64,000 nt of DNA from Cladopsammia gracilis (GCA_022457155.1 JAJGOT010001113.1:1-64000), one strand, 5' to 3'; positions 1 to 11,666 are shown, counted from the stretch's first letter. Translations and numbers: made by a program. Notes: generated by a model from the letters alone, not told the origin.

Positions 1-504
1 GATGCTGCTGAATTTATTGGGGAAGAGAAGGCAATCATGATTGACCGATTTCCTGAATTGGCAAAAAGCGATAAAGAACCACAACGTGATCAATATGCTG
101 CAGTGAAGGAGACATTGGAGTTAGCAGTTAACCATGAAAGAATGAAGTGTTATCATGGCATCGAAATCAAGAGGGAGACGCCAGAGAACTGTGTTGACTC
201 GATTAATCTTTTATCGAAGGCGATTGGGAACTCGCATCGTGATATTTTGTATTATTCAGCACTTCAAGGCGATTTACTTGTGGCCTTAAGATCAGCCTCA
301 ACACCGGAAGGATTTAGACTCCACTTGAGAAAAACTCTGGATATCTCTTCTTCCCACGCGAAGTTTTTGATGGCTTTTTATGAACTTGCTACAACTTACC
401 CAAGACTTTTAATGTGTGAGTTGCCGCAGAGATTTTTTGCTAAAAACTTAAAAATTATCAAACAGGTTTGTCAAAATGATAGGGAAGTTTGGAATAACAT
501 ATAG
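1..504 (+). CDS. Uncharacterised Polinton protein, 5' end outside window (copy A)
   Basis: The frame is open from base 1 and corresponds to residues 26-192 of the 192-aa protein at 40611-41189, which it matches across the visible part. It ends in the same short convergent gap before the integrase gene. I do not recognise the family. The C-terminal two thirds looks all-helical, with a run rich in aromatic and Leu residues. No break is visible in this part. Confidence 0.8.
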   Translation, partial: DAAEFIGEEKAIMIDRFPELAKSDKEPQRDQYAAVKETLELAVNHERMKCYHGIEIKRETPENCVDSINLLSKAIGNSHRDILYYSALQGDLLVALRSASTPEGFRLHLRKTLDISSSHAKFLMAFYELATTYPRLLMCELPQRFFAKNLKIIKQVCQNDREVWNNI

Positions 505-521
505 TTTAACATTCGAAACTG

Positions 522-1482
522 TTAAGATATCTTTCCCACATCGCTCAATGGAACCCAAGAATTAAATTTGTCAGGGTAACTTTTCCATTTTACAAGCGCG
601 AGTTTTCGCTTATTATCGCGGCGAATAACTTTTTCAATTCGAAACACATCTTGCGTTGTCTTTTGAAGTTCCGCCTCGTAAAATGATCCAGTGATGTTTT
701 CTCCCAACAGATCAACTAATTTATACGTTACAGGGTTTGTGTTCTTTATTTCGTCAATCACAAATATCTCCTCTGTCCAATTCGACGTGTAACCTTTGTC
801 AAATATCTTTCGTTTAAACTTTGAAATTCTCACCCTGTCGCCAACCCTGAATTTTGCCGGGTTGTGTTTAGCATAAATTAAATCTCCGTATAAATTAGCG
901 AAAACCTTTTTCTCATTTTCCTGTTTGCTCGCCTCTGCGGGACTCATCCGAATGCTCGAATGAAAACGATGATTATATTCATCCAGTAATTTGCCAAGTT
1001 TGTCCCAGTATATTGTATTGTTGTTCGCGCTAAACATTTTAAAGAGTTTCTCCTTAAAAGACCTGTTCCAGCGCTCAACAACAGATGACTTTTCTTCATT
1101 TTCCGTTGTATACAATTGTATCCCATTTTCGCCAAGCAAATCCTTCATCACTGCGTTGAAAAATTCAGACCCTTTGTCAGTCCAGAGCATTTTCGGTTTT
1201 CGCCCCTTGAATATATCTCGGAAAGCATCAGCCACTGTTTGACCTCGTTTGTCTTTCAGGGGACGAATCCAACCGAATTTTGAGAAAACATCGATCACCA
1301 TCAGCAGGTATCTGATCCCTTTATTCCACCTCGAAAATTTCCCCATCTCGACCAGATCAGCCGCCCAGATGTTGTCAATCCCATATGACAAAACTCTTCG
1401 TTTTGGAAAGCGCCGCCTGATTGGCCGGTAATTCATTTGCCAGATTTTGAGTCCACTGGCCTTCACTCAAAATCTTTTCCCG
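522..1482 (-). pseudogene. int: Retrovirus-like integrase with chromodomain, frame broken (copy A)
   Basis: The catalytic core and chromodomain match the copy B integrase at 41207-42238. A 2-bp loss near 1428 (compare 42113-42116) changes the frame upstream of the catalytic core, so the amino-terminal segment can no longer be read into the core domain. The first in-frame ATG arises from the shifted frame at 1466. The slippery heptamer (1488-1482) and its hairpin are still present, so the expression signal survived while the frame behind it was lost. Confidence 0.85.
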
Positions 1483-2304
1483 TTTTTTGGGGCGCCGAGC
1501 CCAAGTTTCTGTTTTGCTTGAATTGTGTTTCTCGCCAAAGCATGGCCCCACTGTCTTTCTTTCCAGGGAATCGCGTCCAGAGCGGCAACCATTTTCCTGT
1601 CTGCTTGATTTTTACATTTGCGTGGATCCGCCTGTTTCGCGCAGACTGAATAATCCACATCGTGTTGCATAGCAACTGCGTCTGTTTTTCCTGTGGGTTG
1701 CTGCCAGATTTCAAGAATCTTTCCCTTTTCATCGAATCTGACTTGTTTTTCAATGGGTTCCAGGGCCGGTGAAGTTATGTCCAGGTAAAGTGAATCCTTT
1801 CTTTGGCCTTGGCAGTTTCCCAATCAGGGAATGAACATCCAACCCACGACCATCCAAATCTGCTCGATCTGTCTTATATTTTCTGTTTGGCCGGATCGCC
1901 GTACTCAGTTGATTCAGCATATCGGAAGAGTTTTGGCAAGAAATGGTTTCATCTTGTCCAGGGCAAAATCCAATGCTTTTTTCTGAGTGTTTTTGTTTCG
2001 CAATAATTCACTGGCTCCATAACGGCCCATTTCAACAGTCTTCTTCCCAATCCAAGGCAGCGCATGAGCCACGCCAGTCAGCGCAAGTTCACCTATGCCA
2101 GCTCCGCTTCGCTCCGCGGCTCGCTTCGCTTCGCCCCCACCTTGTGGGGCAGACTCAGTTTCCCGATTTCACAAATCTTGTTTTCTTGATTCCGCAGGAA
2201 GCGCAATGGCAAAACCACATTTTTCTGCCATTTTTCGCAGTCATATATCCAGATGGTTGCACGCATTCAGTTTGTTTTTTCTCTTTCACGCAATATGACT
2301 TCAT
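1467..2304 (-). pseudogene. Zinc ribbon plus phospholipase A2-like virion protein, broken (copy A)
   Basis: Counterpart of 42154-42995. The zinc-ribbon start (ATG at 2304) and its terminating TGA (2157-2155) are kept. The PLA2 part is cut by a 1-bp loss in the G run near 2148 (which also weakens the frameshift hairpin), a 1-bp loss near 1928 and two small differences near 1757-1770. The HDxxY region (roughly 1640-1660) is still readable in one fragment. Confidence 0.8.
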
Positions 2305-2306
2305 TT

Positions 2307-2762
2307 TCAATCGAAATATTCTTTTATGAATCTTTCATTCTCCCCCGAGTCAGTCAGACTGAAAGGTTTGAGAATATCATAGAAATCTTTCCCCTGCGAC
2401 CATTGATGGAGGAAATACAAGCAATAATACCCGCAAAGGACACTGTTGATGTTTTGATACTGACTGCTGTTCCAAATCACCGGTTTGGAACTTTTGAATT
2501 CCTGGGGAAATCCCATCCCAAAAGAGTCGAAATACCACGTGAATTTCTGTCCGGGGGCACAGCACACCCAGTGAGTTCCAGCATTTTCAAGTGAATCAAG
2601 ATTGATGATGCAGGGGCTGTGTTCTCGGGGCATGGCTTCATTCCTGGCGAAAATCCCTTTGAAATTGGGAATTTTCAGAAAATCAATCCACTGGAGAAGA
2701 TCAAGGTTGCTCAGGGGTTTGTTCACGAATTTGGGTTTCGCTTCGCTCAGCTTTCGCTTCAA
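2307..2762 (-). CDS. PRO: Adenovirus-type maturation protease (copy A)
   Basis: Encodes the same protein as copy B (42998-43453), with catalytic His, Asp and Cys all present. The frame opens at a TTG with no usable ATG. It follows the core gene in the -1 frame and overlaps its stop, with the slippery run of seven A residues at 2843-2837. It is one of the few virion genes of copy A without a break. Confidence 0.85.
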   Translation of the reverse strand: MKRKLSEAKPKFVNKPLSNLDLLQWIDFLKIPNFKGIFARNEAMPREHSPCIINLDSLENAGTHWVCCAPGQKFTWYFDSFGMGFPQEFKSSKPVIWNSSQYQNINSVLCGYYCLYFLHQWSQGKDFYDILKPFSLTDSGENERFIKEYFD

Positions 2763-3592
2763 AGAATCGCCCCGAGAATTGGGATGTTGTTGAATGGACT
2801 TTTTTCCCCCAGCAGAAGTCCCGTTCCTTTTTTGGATTTTTTTCCCATCCCAATTTTTCGTCCCCAGGTTCCGATGAATGGGGGAGGTTGAAACGGATGC
2901 GCCCCCAATCTTGGTGCACCTTCTCCTTTCAGTCGCGGTCGCTGCGCTCCCTTTCCTTTGGGGCGACCAACTCTAGGCGCTCCTTTTCCAAACATGTTTT
3001 TTACCATGTCAAGTGCCAGTGGAATTCCAATGGAAGCCAGAATTGTTCCCAATGCCCCACCAGATTGTTTTGCGGATGGTTTCATCACCAACTGTCCTCC
3101 TGAATTCAGGGCAGACAAAATATCCTGTTTCTGTTTATTTGTCAACAGATGTTTATTGTCAATCAGTTTCTGAATTTTGGATTGGGGAATGAGAAATCCG
3201 CCCACTTGCCCTGCTCCTTTCCCACTGATTGATTTCACGACTTGACTCGCTCCTTCACTCGCCAAACCAGCCAATGCTGACAGCCCAAGTGTCTTTGCCA
3301 GGGTGGGTGCCAGGGAACGAGCTAGGGGAACAATAGCAGAGAAAAGACTTCCGCCTTGCTTCATCACTTTTCGGATTTGCGTTTTCGAGATTTTGATCTC
3401 AGCTCCCTTTCCCTGAGATGCGGCTTTTCCAATCCGTTTTATTTGATTTGCCGTGAGCATCAGTTCATCATTTCCGCTTGTTTGTTTGCTACCCAATCTC
3501 AGGGTGACAGGATTGTTTGTTCGGAATGCTTTTCCCAGCTTACTTTTTTGCCCTTCCGACAGATTTACTTTATATGGGTGATATGTTGTCAT
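2759..3592 (-). CDS. Adenovirus core/pX-like virion protein (copy A)
   Basis: Identical in sequence to the copy B protein at 43450-44283. The start is taken at the ATG of the TTTAAAATG context (3592) rather than the TTG four codons upstream. It is glycine- and lysine-rich with a hydrophobic central segment and a basic C-terminal part, typical of small virion core proteins of this element class. No break is visible. Confidence 0.75.
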   Translation of the reverse strand: MTTYHPYKVNLSEGQKSKLGKAFRTNNPVTLRLGSKQTSGNDELMLTANQIKRIGKAASQGKGAEIKISKTQIRKVMKQGGSLFSAIVPLARSLAPTLAKTLGLSALAGLASEGASQVVKSISGKGAGQVGGFLIPQSKIQKLIDNKHLLTNKQKQDILSALNSGGQLVMKPSAKQSGGALGTILASIGIPLALDMVKNMFGKGAPRVGRPKGKGAQRPRLKGEGAPRLGAHPFQPPPFIGTWGRKIGMGKKSKKGTGLLLGEKSPFNNIPILGAIL

Positions 3593-3632
3593 TTTAAATG
3601 ACAAGATATGTTTTTTTTTTTCGCTTCACAGA

Positions 3633-4911
3633 TCACACGATCACCAGCTCATTTCCAATCTTATCGATTTTCACCATGTCTTCATAGAGAACAATGGCAT
3701 GTACATTGAAGTTTGCAGCTGCATCTGCGTTCAATCGATACCTGAATATCAACTGCTTGGGATCTCTTGTTGGTTTTTCAGTTTGATAAGTCAGATCGAA
3801 ATAGATCAACGGGAAAAGAGAATTGAAATTGGCCAGATTCAGCTGTGTCCCTGTGTTGAAGTCATTTTTCCTCATTGCATAACTCATGACATCCTGGAAA
3901 ATCCTCACTTTGCTTTCACTGTCATACTCTGTTTCCGGGTAGAAAACTCCGTTTCCATATTCCAGCCGGCAGTTCGACAAGGATGAGTTTGCATTGTCCG
4001 CATTCAGCTGAAAGTGTTCATGAGATAAGGGCTATCTTCTTCTTTAGCGCATCATTGGTTCTTTTAAGATAAACAAAAATATGCTTAACATTGTCAATAC
4101 TTGCGGATATCTGGAAGAATCCTGATGACTGCGTAGGAGCTGATTCGGAATACATCTCCCTCAGATATTTCCATTGTGTTTCTTTCAGGAATGAACTGAC
4201 AAATTTGTCATAAAGAGAATCTTTGGGTGTCAATCTGGGGACCCAAAGCAAAAACCTATTCACAACAACTCTTCCAGCATCAGTGCCATTAGCCATATGA
4301 ATTAATTCATTATCCTGTTGAAGCTTAATCTCAAATTGCAGCTGCATGGGCACAAGCATCTTATCCTCCAACTCTTCGAAAAAGGAAAAGCGATTCAGGG
4401 GAATGATGACGTTAATGTTCTTTGCACCGCCGTTTCCATTGTTTTGCACTGCTTGAGATTGTATCCTGCGAGCTTCAAATCCTGCATTCGTATTAGCGGT
4501 TGTTGCATCAGTATCCAAATACCAGAAACTGTTCTTGGCGACTGATCTGCTGAAGTCATCGGAGTATTCTAGCAAATTTTTAATAAAAGTAACGTTATGC
4601 AGATTATCAGTCTCATAAACAATCTTTCCAGCAGAACTAATCTTCAGGTGATTAATCAGGGAATGAGCGCCATTGATTACTGTGATTCTGTCAGCTGCTG
4701 CATACCCAGCGCCGTCTGCTATTTTCTGGAGTTGAAACTGCACCTCGAAATACGCATTATACCAATCATAGAATGCGGATCGGTCATTAATCGTGAATTT
4801 ATAACCACTTTTTTGTTGGTGTTGAGCATTAGCTGGAGCTCGGATTGTATCATCCAGCTGGAAGCGCACTAATTCATTTCTTTGAAGATATTCATTCGAT
4901 CGAAAAGCCAT
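3633..4911 (-). pseudogene. MCP: Double-jelly-roll major capsid protein, frameshifted (copy A)
   Basis: Counterpart of the 426-aa capsid protein at 44324-45604. Two single-base losses (near 4010 and near 4048, each in a short G run) split it into an N-terminal part of about 290 residues and a C-terminal part of about 115 residues. A few substitutions are scattered near the C-terminus (around 3717-3850). Apart from these the sequence matches copy B. Confidence 0.9.
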
Positions 4912-4917
4912 TTTAAA

Positions 4918-5292
4918 TCATTTTTTTCTTTTTCGAATTCCTTGCCCAGAGATCAACCTGTTCAATATGGCATCAGAACTTTCTCCCTTCGGTCGAGGAG
5001 GAGCAGCAGCAGCTTTTTTGGAGGAGGGTTTCCTTCTCATATTTCCCAGCTTTTTCATGATCAAATCACCAGATTTTTCAACTGCTTTTTTGCCGAGTTT
5101 ATCCCCAGCGTGAGAAATTCCTGATTCCAAGGCTTTTTTCGCAATGGGTTTCGCGAATTTATTGAAGACGACTGATGCGACCTTCCTCATTGGTTTGAAA
5201 ATATTGTCCACAATGACACCTGTTCCTTTGTGCCGGAAGACAAACCGCCCCAGCTGGGGGTGGAAAAAACGAGAGAATTCATAACTTTTCAT
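4918..5292 (-). CDS. Small basic virion protein (copy A)
   Basis: Same 124-aa product as copy B (45611-45985), with an intact frame and an ATAAAATG start context. The C-terminal half is rich in Lys, Arg, Ala and Pro. It lies directly upstream of the capsid gene in transcription order. Confidence 0.7.
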   Translation of the reverse strand: MKSYEFSRFFHPQLGRFVFRHKGTGVIVDNIFKPMRKVASVVFNKFAKPIAKKALESGISHAGDKLGKKAVEKSGDLIMKKLGNMRRKPSSKKAAAAPPRPKGESSDAILNRLISGQGIRKRKK

Positions 5293-6053
5293 TTTATTTG
5301 TTTTTTCAAGATAAGCGAGAATGCTGTATCAGCTCCATTCAAATCAACAATCCGCCTTTTCCCATCGGTGATATAAATCCGAATGGAGCTTATTCTGTTT
5401 TTATTCACAGGGCTGAACATCACTCTCATGGGTTCAAAGTGAAACTATAGGAGGCCTGCAGAACAGATGTTGAAAAGGAGAAGATGATATCGCTCTCTTC
5501 CCCATCCACAAGCGAATCACTTGTGAGATCGCAATGAACGTTCAACATATCAGTATCTTGGCTGAGGTTTGGAACTCTGGGGCCAATGTTGACTTTGTCT
5601 TTCAGAATCTTTTTATCGAAACCAATGAGATCGCCAAAGTTGGATTTCTCGAGATCAAGTTGCCAGTTTTCTTCCAGCGTGATTGTTCTCTGAAAGTTGT
5701 GGGAGAGAAAACAAGATTGATTGGGAATTTTTCATTCTTTCCTGCGAGGGGGCCTGTTGCGTTTCGAATTGCCGCATTCAAAGTGGAATAATCCCAAACC
5801 CCAGCGGGAAAGGTGATATCGGAAAATGTTTCCCACCGTCAGAGCTGAATCTAATCAGCTGATTTTTCAATGCCGCATTGATGTTATACCACGTAAAACT
5901 CATATTGATAATTCTGTTCAACCCAACAACATATTGGGAATTTGGATCCAAAACAATGGGCCGATTGAATTTTGTTGTGAAATTTTCTGGTTTGTTTCCC
6001 AGTCTTGACGGAAAAGGATGACAGGACAATTTCTCTTTCGATTTCCATTTTAG
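5289..6053 (-). pseudogene. mCP: Penton-like minor capsid protein, broken (copy A)
   Basis: Counterpart of 45982-46746. Single-base losses near 5435, 5687 and 5828 and a 2-bp loss near 5998 break the frame. From about 5745 onward the sequence also carries many substitutions relative to copy B, which the flanking genes do not. This marks the edge of a diverged patch. Confidence 0.8.
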
Positions 6054-7036
6054 AGTTTGAAATACTTTCTGAAAAGCATCTCATGCTGGGAACGATTGAT
6101 GACGTTTTCTTTCAGGAGAAGATCGAGAATGCCAACTCCAGTGTTTCTGATGTCCGAATTCGTATTCCCAGCAAGAATGGAGCCAACGATGACCTCAAGT
6201 TTCTGGAGGAGATCTGCGGGATTGGAGAAAAAACGGATGGATCCACCCCTTCTGCTGACACCCGATCCTTTAGATGACTTAAGTTTCCCTCTATAATATT
6301 TCATGTAGTCATTCAATACTTTTCTGTTAGCCTTTATTGGCTTCACTGCCACAGCCAATGCATCTGCCGTTATTTCACCGTTTTTGAATTTTTTGTTTGA
6401 TAGCTGATGCGGCTGTTCAGTTGGTCTCTTTTTTTTAAAGCCGGCTTGATAATGCTGTTTTCAATGAAATTTTTTTTCTTTTCTACCGAACATTTGCTGA
6501 GCTAAGACTTTCTCCGTTGTGTCATAATTTGATAAACCCATGTTATCTAGCATGTTATTAACTGCGTCTTCTTGAGCGTCTTCGTCTCGTCTCCCGCTTC
6601 CGCTTCTTCCTCTTCTTCTTCTATAGCATAATCAGGAACGCCCTCTTCATATATAGGTGATTCACCTTCTAACTTCCAGTACTTCTTCATATGTTGGCGG
6701 TCTTTCTGGAAGTTGCTTAGCTGCTTGCGGTGCAACAGCCGCCTCATCAGCATCAAATAAACCTTCAACATCCATTTCTTCAAATGGATCTACGTCTGGA
6801 TAATAATCAACGCCTGGTTTTTCTTCAATGACTTTCTTTTTCCTAAGTCTTGGAGGGGGTTTCAAATTCGATACAATAACATCATTTTGCTGTTATGGGT
6901 TTGAACATTTTTTCAAACCCGATTTGGCTTGTCTCTTCACCCAACTTTTTCTGGGTGATGGTATCATGAACAAAGTTGATTTTTTTACCCAAAGCAGATT
7001 TGCTTTTAGCAATTTCTTGCCATTTCAATAAACTCA
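6050..7036 (-). pseudogene. PPxY-containing virion protein, broken (copy A)
   Basis: Counterpart of 46748-47755. Several indels (near 6403, 6487, 6495, 6585, 6678 and 6888) break the frame, and substitutions are dense throughout, unlike the rest of the copy. The conserved C-terminal segment (about 6050-6360) remains as an open fragment of about 100 codons. Confidence 0.75.
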
Positions 7037-7169
7037 TTTTATTAAGAATCATAATCTCAGAATCTCAGAATCTCAGAATCTCAGAATCTCAGAATCTCAG
7101 AATCTCAGAATCTCAGAATCTCACAAGTTGTCTCATATTCAGAAGAAGAATGTCATGTTCATTAATAAA
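7037..7169. repeat. Divergent intergenic region with 8-bp (TCTCAGAA) tandem repeat (copy A)
   Basis: About nine copies of an 8-bp unit (roughly 7050-7122) lie between the divergent PPxY and ATPase genes. This copy is one unit shorter than the copy B array at 47771-47849. Both start codons are preceded by AATAAA-type sequence. Confidence 0.8.
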
Positions 7170-7802
7170 ATGAAAATCCCAAATTATGATTGTCAGGATC
7201 CAATCACAAATTTCAAACAACTTCACCCGTTCATGCCGGATCGAACTTTCAGAATGTTGATCTGTGGCCCTTCAGGATCGGGGAAAACAAATGTTCTCCT
7301 GGATATGATTTTCCGCCTGCTCTTCTACGATAAAATCTTCCTCTATGCGAAAAATCTTGACCAAACCAAATATCAGCATCTGCTGAAAACGTTTCGCCCA
7401 ATCAGCAAAGAAGCTGGGTATGACGTCGTGGAAGCATCCCCGGATGAAATCATCCCAGTTTCTGAATTGTCAGGGGATAATCAAAAGCTGGTTGTTTTTG
7501 ATGATTTTGTTTCTGAAAAGAACCAAAAGCCATTGATTGATTATTTCATTCAGGGTAGGCATAAGAATTGTTCCGTGATTTATCTTTCACAAAGTTATTT
7601 CCAAACACCCAAAGATATCCGTTTGAATTGCTCACATTTTTGCATTTTTGAATTCCCCAGCAACAATGAAGTTTCTCTTCTCTGCCGGGAGACACAAGTC
7701 AGCAAAGAAGATTATCGTAAAGCAACGCATGATCCGTTCTCTTTCCTGTATGTGGATAAGCCGAGGAAATTCATTGCCAAAAATTTTGATGAAAGGTTTT
7801 AA
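7170..7802 (+). CDS. ATPase: FtsK/HerA-type DNA packaging ATPase (copy A)
   Basis: Intact frame with Walker A GPSGSGKT and Walker B ending in FDD. It differs from the copy B protein (47896-48528) by a few substitutions (for example Tyr for Asp shortly after the Walker A helix, and Arg for His before the next conserved block). The start is chosen at the AATAAAATG context; an in-frame ATG 15 bases upstream is possible. Confidence 0.9.
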   Translation: MKIPNYDCQDPITNFKQLHPFMPDRTFRMLICGPSGSGKTNVLLDMIFRLLFYDKIFLYAKNLDQTKYQHLLKTFRPISKEAGYDVVEASPDEIIPVSELSGDNQKLVVFDDFVSEKNQKPLIDYFIQGRHKNCSVIYLSQSYFQTPKDIRLNCSHFCIFEFPSNNEVSLLCRETQVSKEDYRKATHDPFSFLYVDKPRKFIAKNFDERF

Positions 7803-7803
7803 A

Positions 7804-9594
7804 ATGAGTTATTCAAATGGATTGCTGTCTGAAACAAGCAACTTCCAGGGAGGAAAAGATGGAAAAGATGGATTGCCAGGAGTTGGTTTCAAGCTGACTC
7901 CCGCAGGAGACTTCGATCTTCAAAACAAAAAAATAACCAATATCGCTGAAGGAACGGGGAATTCGGATGCAATTACCAAACACCAAGTTGACACGCTTGC
8001 AACGCAATTGCGGGCAGATTCTCTCCAGGTGGATGGGTCTTCCCATATGACTGGGGATCTTGATCTCAGGGGACAAAAACTCATCAACCCCGGGGAAATA
8101 GAAATGAATCGCAAATTGATCGTCAATCTGGACACTGATGAAAACCAGGATTTGTCAGCGGTGAATATGGTCACTCTGAAAAAATTCCACCCCAATGCTC
8201 CTGAACCAACTCATGAAGTCACGAAGGACCTGGATTTGAAAGGGCTTTTCAACGTGAAAAACTCAAAACAACAAACATGGCATGATTTGGGAGCGCATAC
8301 TAACAACCTGGTTTCTTATAATGACACCAAAAATATCTTTCTCAGCCGCAAAGAGACGTTTCCAATGGAGACGGCTTTGGATATGGGAAATCACACCATT
8401 TTTAACGTGAAAGATCCCGAAGTTGCCGATCAGGGCGCAAATATGCGATATGTGGATGCCCAATCCGCGAAAAAGCTTTCGTTGGAAGGTGGGACAATGA
8501 CCGGAAACTTGGATATGAATTCGCAACAAATAAACAATATCGCAGCGCCAACTCTGAAGCATCAACCCACGTCACAAAATCTTATGTGGACGGCAAGATA
8601 GGAGGTGTGGTAGCCCACACGATGGAATTAGAAGAGAAACTTAAAGAATATGTCAATGAATCGCATATCACGTCAACCTCTCACCCAAAGGACGCATTCC
8701 GCTATCTGATGGAAAATGTGGATGAATCCAGCTCTGAACATGATATGGAAGTAACTGGCATAACTGATTTTTCAAATTCACCGCATCATTTCAACAAGAA
8801 GGCTTATGACTTGAAAATAACAAAAGATCATTTCAATGATACGATGGGAGACTTGGATTCAATATGTTCAAACTCCCAGAGGGAGAGTTTACCGTGTGCG
8901 TGGAATTCTTCCCCGCGTCAATGGATGGTGTGAGCGTCAACGTTGTGAGCGCCAGTCTGAATATCAATCAACAATCAACTAAGAAGTTTTCGGGGTATTC
9001 CAGATCCATCATCCACATGCACAAATGGAAGATCACTCCACCTGAATTTATTTTCCTGGATTTGAAATGGCGAGGCACTGCCGAGTCCGCTGAAAAAGGA
9101 AATGCAAATCTGATCATATATGGCATTGCTGGTTCTCAACCTGATGTTGAAAGCAGCGTCTTCGATTCCCTTTCGTTTTTGAGGGTGGGAAGATGGTCAT
9201 GGAGACTGACTTGGATTTGAATGGCCACAAATTGCTCAATTCAAATTTGAAGAATAATTTCATGCTGATTGGAAGATTTAGAAAATCATCTGGAGACGCC
9301 ATAAATATACTTTTTGATAATTTTTTCAATGATATAGTCATCCCCATTCGATGCAAATTAATTAAAGCGTTTTCTCAAATTTTATCGAAAACATCTTCTT
9401 TTCCACAACTAAGTTTATATCTCCCAGATAAAGAATCACAAAGTGGAACGAGGGTTAGCAGAGATAATAGAATTCAATTATTTTCTTTTTCAAATGTTGT
9501 TTATAAGGAAGGAGAATTATTTTCAGCAAGAATAGATGATCGATCATTAAATATTGACAAGGCCCAAATCACATTTCTTTTTGAAATTATCTAG
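7804..9594 (+). pseudogene. Fibre-like virion protein, broken (copy A)
   Basis: Counterpart of the 596-aa protein at 48530-50320. The frame is broken by a compensating base change pair near 8292-8298, a 2-bp insertion near 8573 that leads to a stop at 8601, a 1-bp loss near 8837 and another near 9169. The N-terminal collagen-like stretch and the repeated LDLxG-type strands before the first break remain readable. Confidence 0.85.
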
Positions 9595-9598
9595 AAAA

Positions 9599-10143
9599 AT
9601 GAGAGCGAGAGAAGCGATCGAAGGGAGCGACCGAAGGGAGCCGAGCCGAGTGAAGCGAGCGCGAAAACAAAACATCTTTGGTTTCAATCACATCAACCCC
9701 GCAATTCGGGAAGAAGAACTGGAAGAGATCAAAAAACTTTATCGATTTTATCACAAAAGATTTTGGTGTTTGAAACGAGCGCATGGTCGATTCAAGAAAA
9801 TGAATCTGCTCATGAATTTGACCTCTTCCGGTCTGGTTGCAATCGGGACGATTGCTGGGGCAACAACAATGAATCCAATCGTTTTGGGAGTGATTTCAGG
9901 AGCAGGATTAGTTTTGAAAACCGCGAATGAAATGAAGAATCTGAAAAGCAAAATTAAGATGGCGAAATTCGCTTTCACCACCTATGAAAAAACATTGAGT
10001 GATTTGCGCTTCGCTTTGCGGGAGGAAAATTCGACAGGGATGAATTTTTGTTTTCAATGGAAGCGATTGATGGGATTGTGATTGATTTGGGGTTGGATTT
10101 GGAAAAGTTTGAAGCTGAATGGGAGAAAAAATTTGAGGGTTGA
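9599..10143 (+). pseudogene. Membrane protein of the Polinton, truncated (copy A)
   Basis: Counterpart of 50325-50870. A 1-bp loss in a G run near 10022 moves the frame to an early stop at 10081, removing the C-terminal helical segment. The hydrophobic segment is kept. Confidence 0.8.
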
Positions 10144-10238
10144 GTGAGCGAAGCGAGCCGGGAGTGAGCGAAGCGACCGAAGGGAGCCGTTGCGAGCCGG
10201 GAGTGAGCGAAGCGACCGAAGGGAGCCGTTGCGAGCCG
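10144..10238. repeat. GAGCGAAGCGA / CGAAGGGAGC repeat cluster (copy A)
   Basis: Two tandem copies of a ~39-bp unit built from the short motifs GAGCGAAGCGA and CGAAGGGAGC, as at 50871-50970 in copy B. The cluster lies directly behind the membrane protein gene. Confidence 0.8.
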
Positions 10239-10361
10239 GGAGTGATTCAACTCCAAATGGAGTGAAATCACACATTCCCAAGCGAACCAAAATCTGGTTC
10301 CATAATCATTTCAACAACTTCTGCTGCTGAGAAATCTTCTTCAAAATCATTTCCATTAAAA

Positions 10362-10523
10362 TCAAAAATCTAAAAGTTCCCCAAGAAAATCTTCTGGGTG
10401 ATGACCTGATTTTTCGAGTTCAAGTAAAATTTTTATTGCAAAATCGTCATTAAAATTGAGATTCATCAATTCTATAATATAATCACTGTCTTCCATCATT
10501 CTTTCGAAATCTTCTGCTTCCAT
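10362..10523 (-). CDS. Small acidic protein, 53 aa (copy A)
   Basis: Identical to the copy B gene at 51089-51250. It starts at the ATG of a TTTAAAAATG context and is divergent from the 208-aa gene. The frame ends at TTT TGA, with an open acidic frame continuing in +1. Confidence 0.45.
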   Translation of the reverse strand: MEAEDFERMMEDSDYIIELMNLNFNDDFAIKILLELEKSGHHPEDFLGELLDF

Positions 10524-10568
10524 TTTTAAATAAGAAAAAAAATTATTTTTTTTTTTACTCCATATAAA

Positions 10569-11194
10569 ATGGAGTTGAAGGAATTGAAAACGAACCAAAT
10601 CACAACCGAAGAACCGCAAATGAAAAAAACAATACAACCATTTGTTGAAATCCCTCTCCGGTTCAAAGAAAGACCAATCACTCTCAAACTTGAGAAATGC
10701 GTCTTCAAAATTCATAAGAATGAAAACGGATTTTCATTGGGAATCAATCTAGATCAATCACCCCCTGAAATCAAAGAAAAGATGAAAGAGATAGAGGGGC
10801 AGATCAGAAAGCTTGCAATGGAGAATAAGTCAAAAGTTGTTAGACAAAATTGGAGATTCGGAAATTTTTCAGAAACAGATTTCAACCTGATTAAAACGGA
10901 TCGAAGCGAGATGGAAAAAGTTTGGGGAAAGTTGTGGTTGACTCAAAAAGGAAACATCAGCGTTCCATTCTCGAAATTTGGTGAAGGAGAAGTTGGGCAA
11001 AGAAAATCCATTCGGTTTGACCCGCATGATACATTGGAGAAAAACTAACAGGGCATGTGATCTTTCGAATTTCTCGCATCTTTTGTGGAAACTGTCAATC
11101 CATTTCATGTTCAATCAATTCAGTTTTTGTAACAAAATTCAATGGAAACGTTTCAGCGTTTGATAACTTTGAAGATACTGAGGAGGAATGGTAA
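10569..11194 (+). pseudogene. Uncharacterised 208-aa type protein, broken (copy A)
   Basis: Counterpart of 51296-51922. A small deletion near 11030 creates a frameshift and an early stop at 11048. The upstream part is unchanged from copy B. Confidence 0.75.
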
Positions 11195-11262
11195 ATGAAG
11201 TGAATGAAGACTTGTAAGTTTTTTCATTTCAAAGAAATGAAAAAAAAACGTTTTCAATGAGG

Positions 11263-11666
11263 TTAATTTTTTACCTTGATTTTTTTTCCCCTCTGATTTT
11301 CACTCAATTTTTCAATGAAGAAAACAAATTCAGGAGATTTCCATGTAAGATAATGAGAAATTTCCTCAGAATCAAGGAAATGAGTTTTCTTCTTGAGGAT
11401 TTGATTGATAAAAACTTGGCTTGAAATTTTAAACTTTTCTAGTTCATCCAAATCAAAAATATCTTCTCCATCAACTTGGAAAAAAGGTTCATCTGTTATT
11501 TCATCCGAATGTAAAAAACTTTTCCATCTTTCCTTTTAAATTTTTTGTTTGCTCTTTTGAGAACTCTCCAAATGTTGGCAATTGGAATTCCTGTTTGCTG
11601 GCTGGCTTCCTTAAATGTATAAAAAATATTTTTTTCTTTTCCTTCTTCCTGAATCGAAAACTTCAT
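11263..11666 (-). pseudogene. Putative helix-turn-helix protein, broken (copy A)
   Basis: Counterpart of 51991-52395. A single C is missing near 11506 and separates the HTH-like N-terminal half from the C-terminal half. It is divergent from the polymerase gene across a 41-bp symmetric promoter region. Confidence 0.65.
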
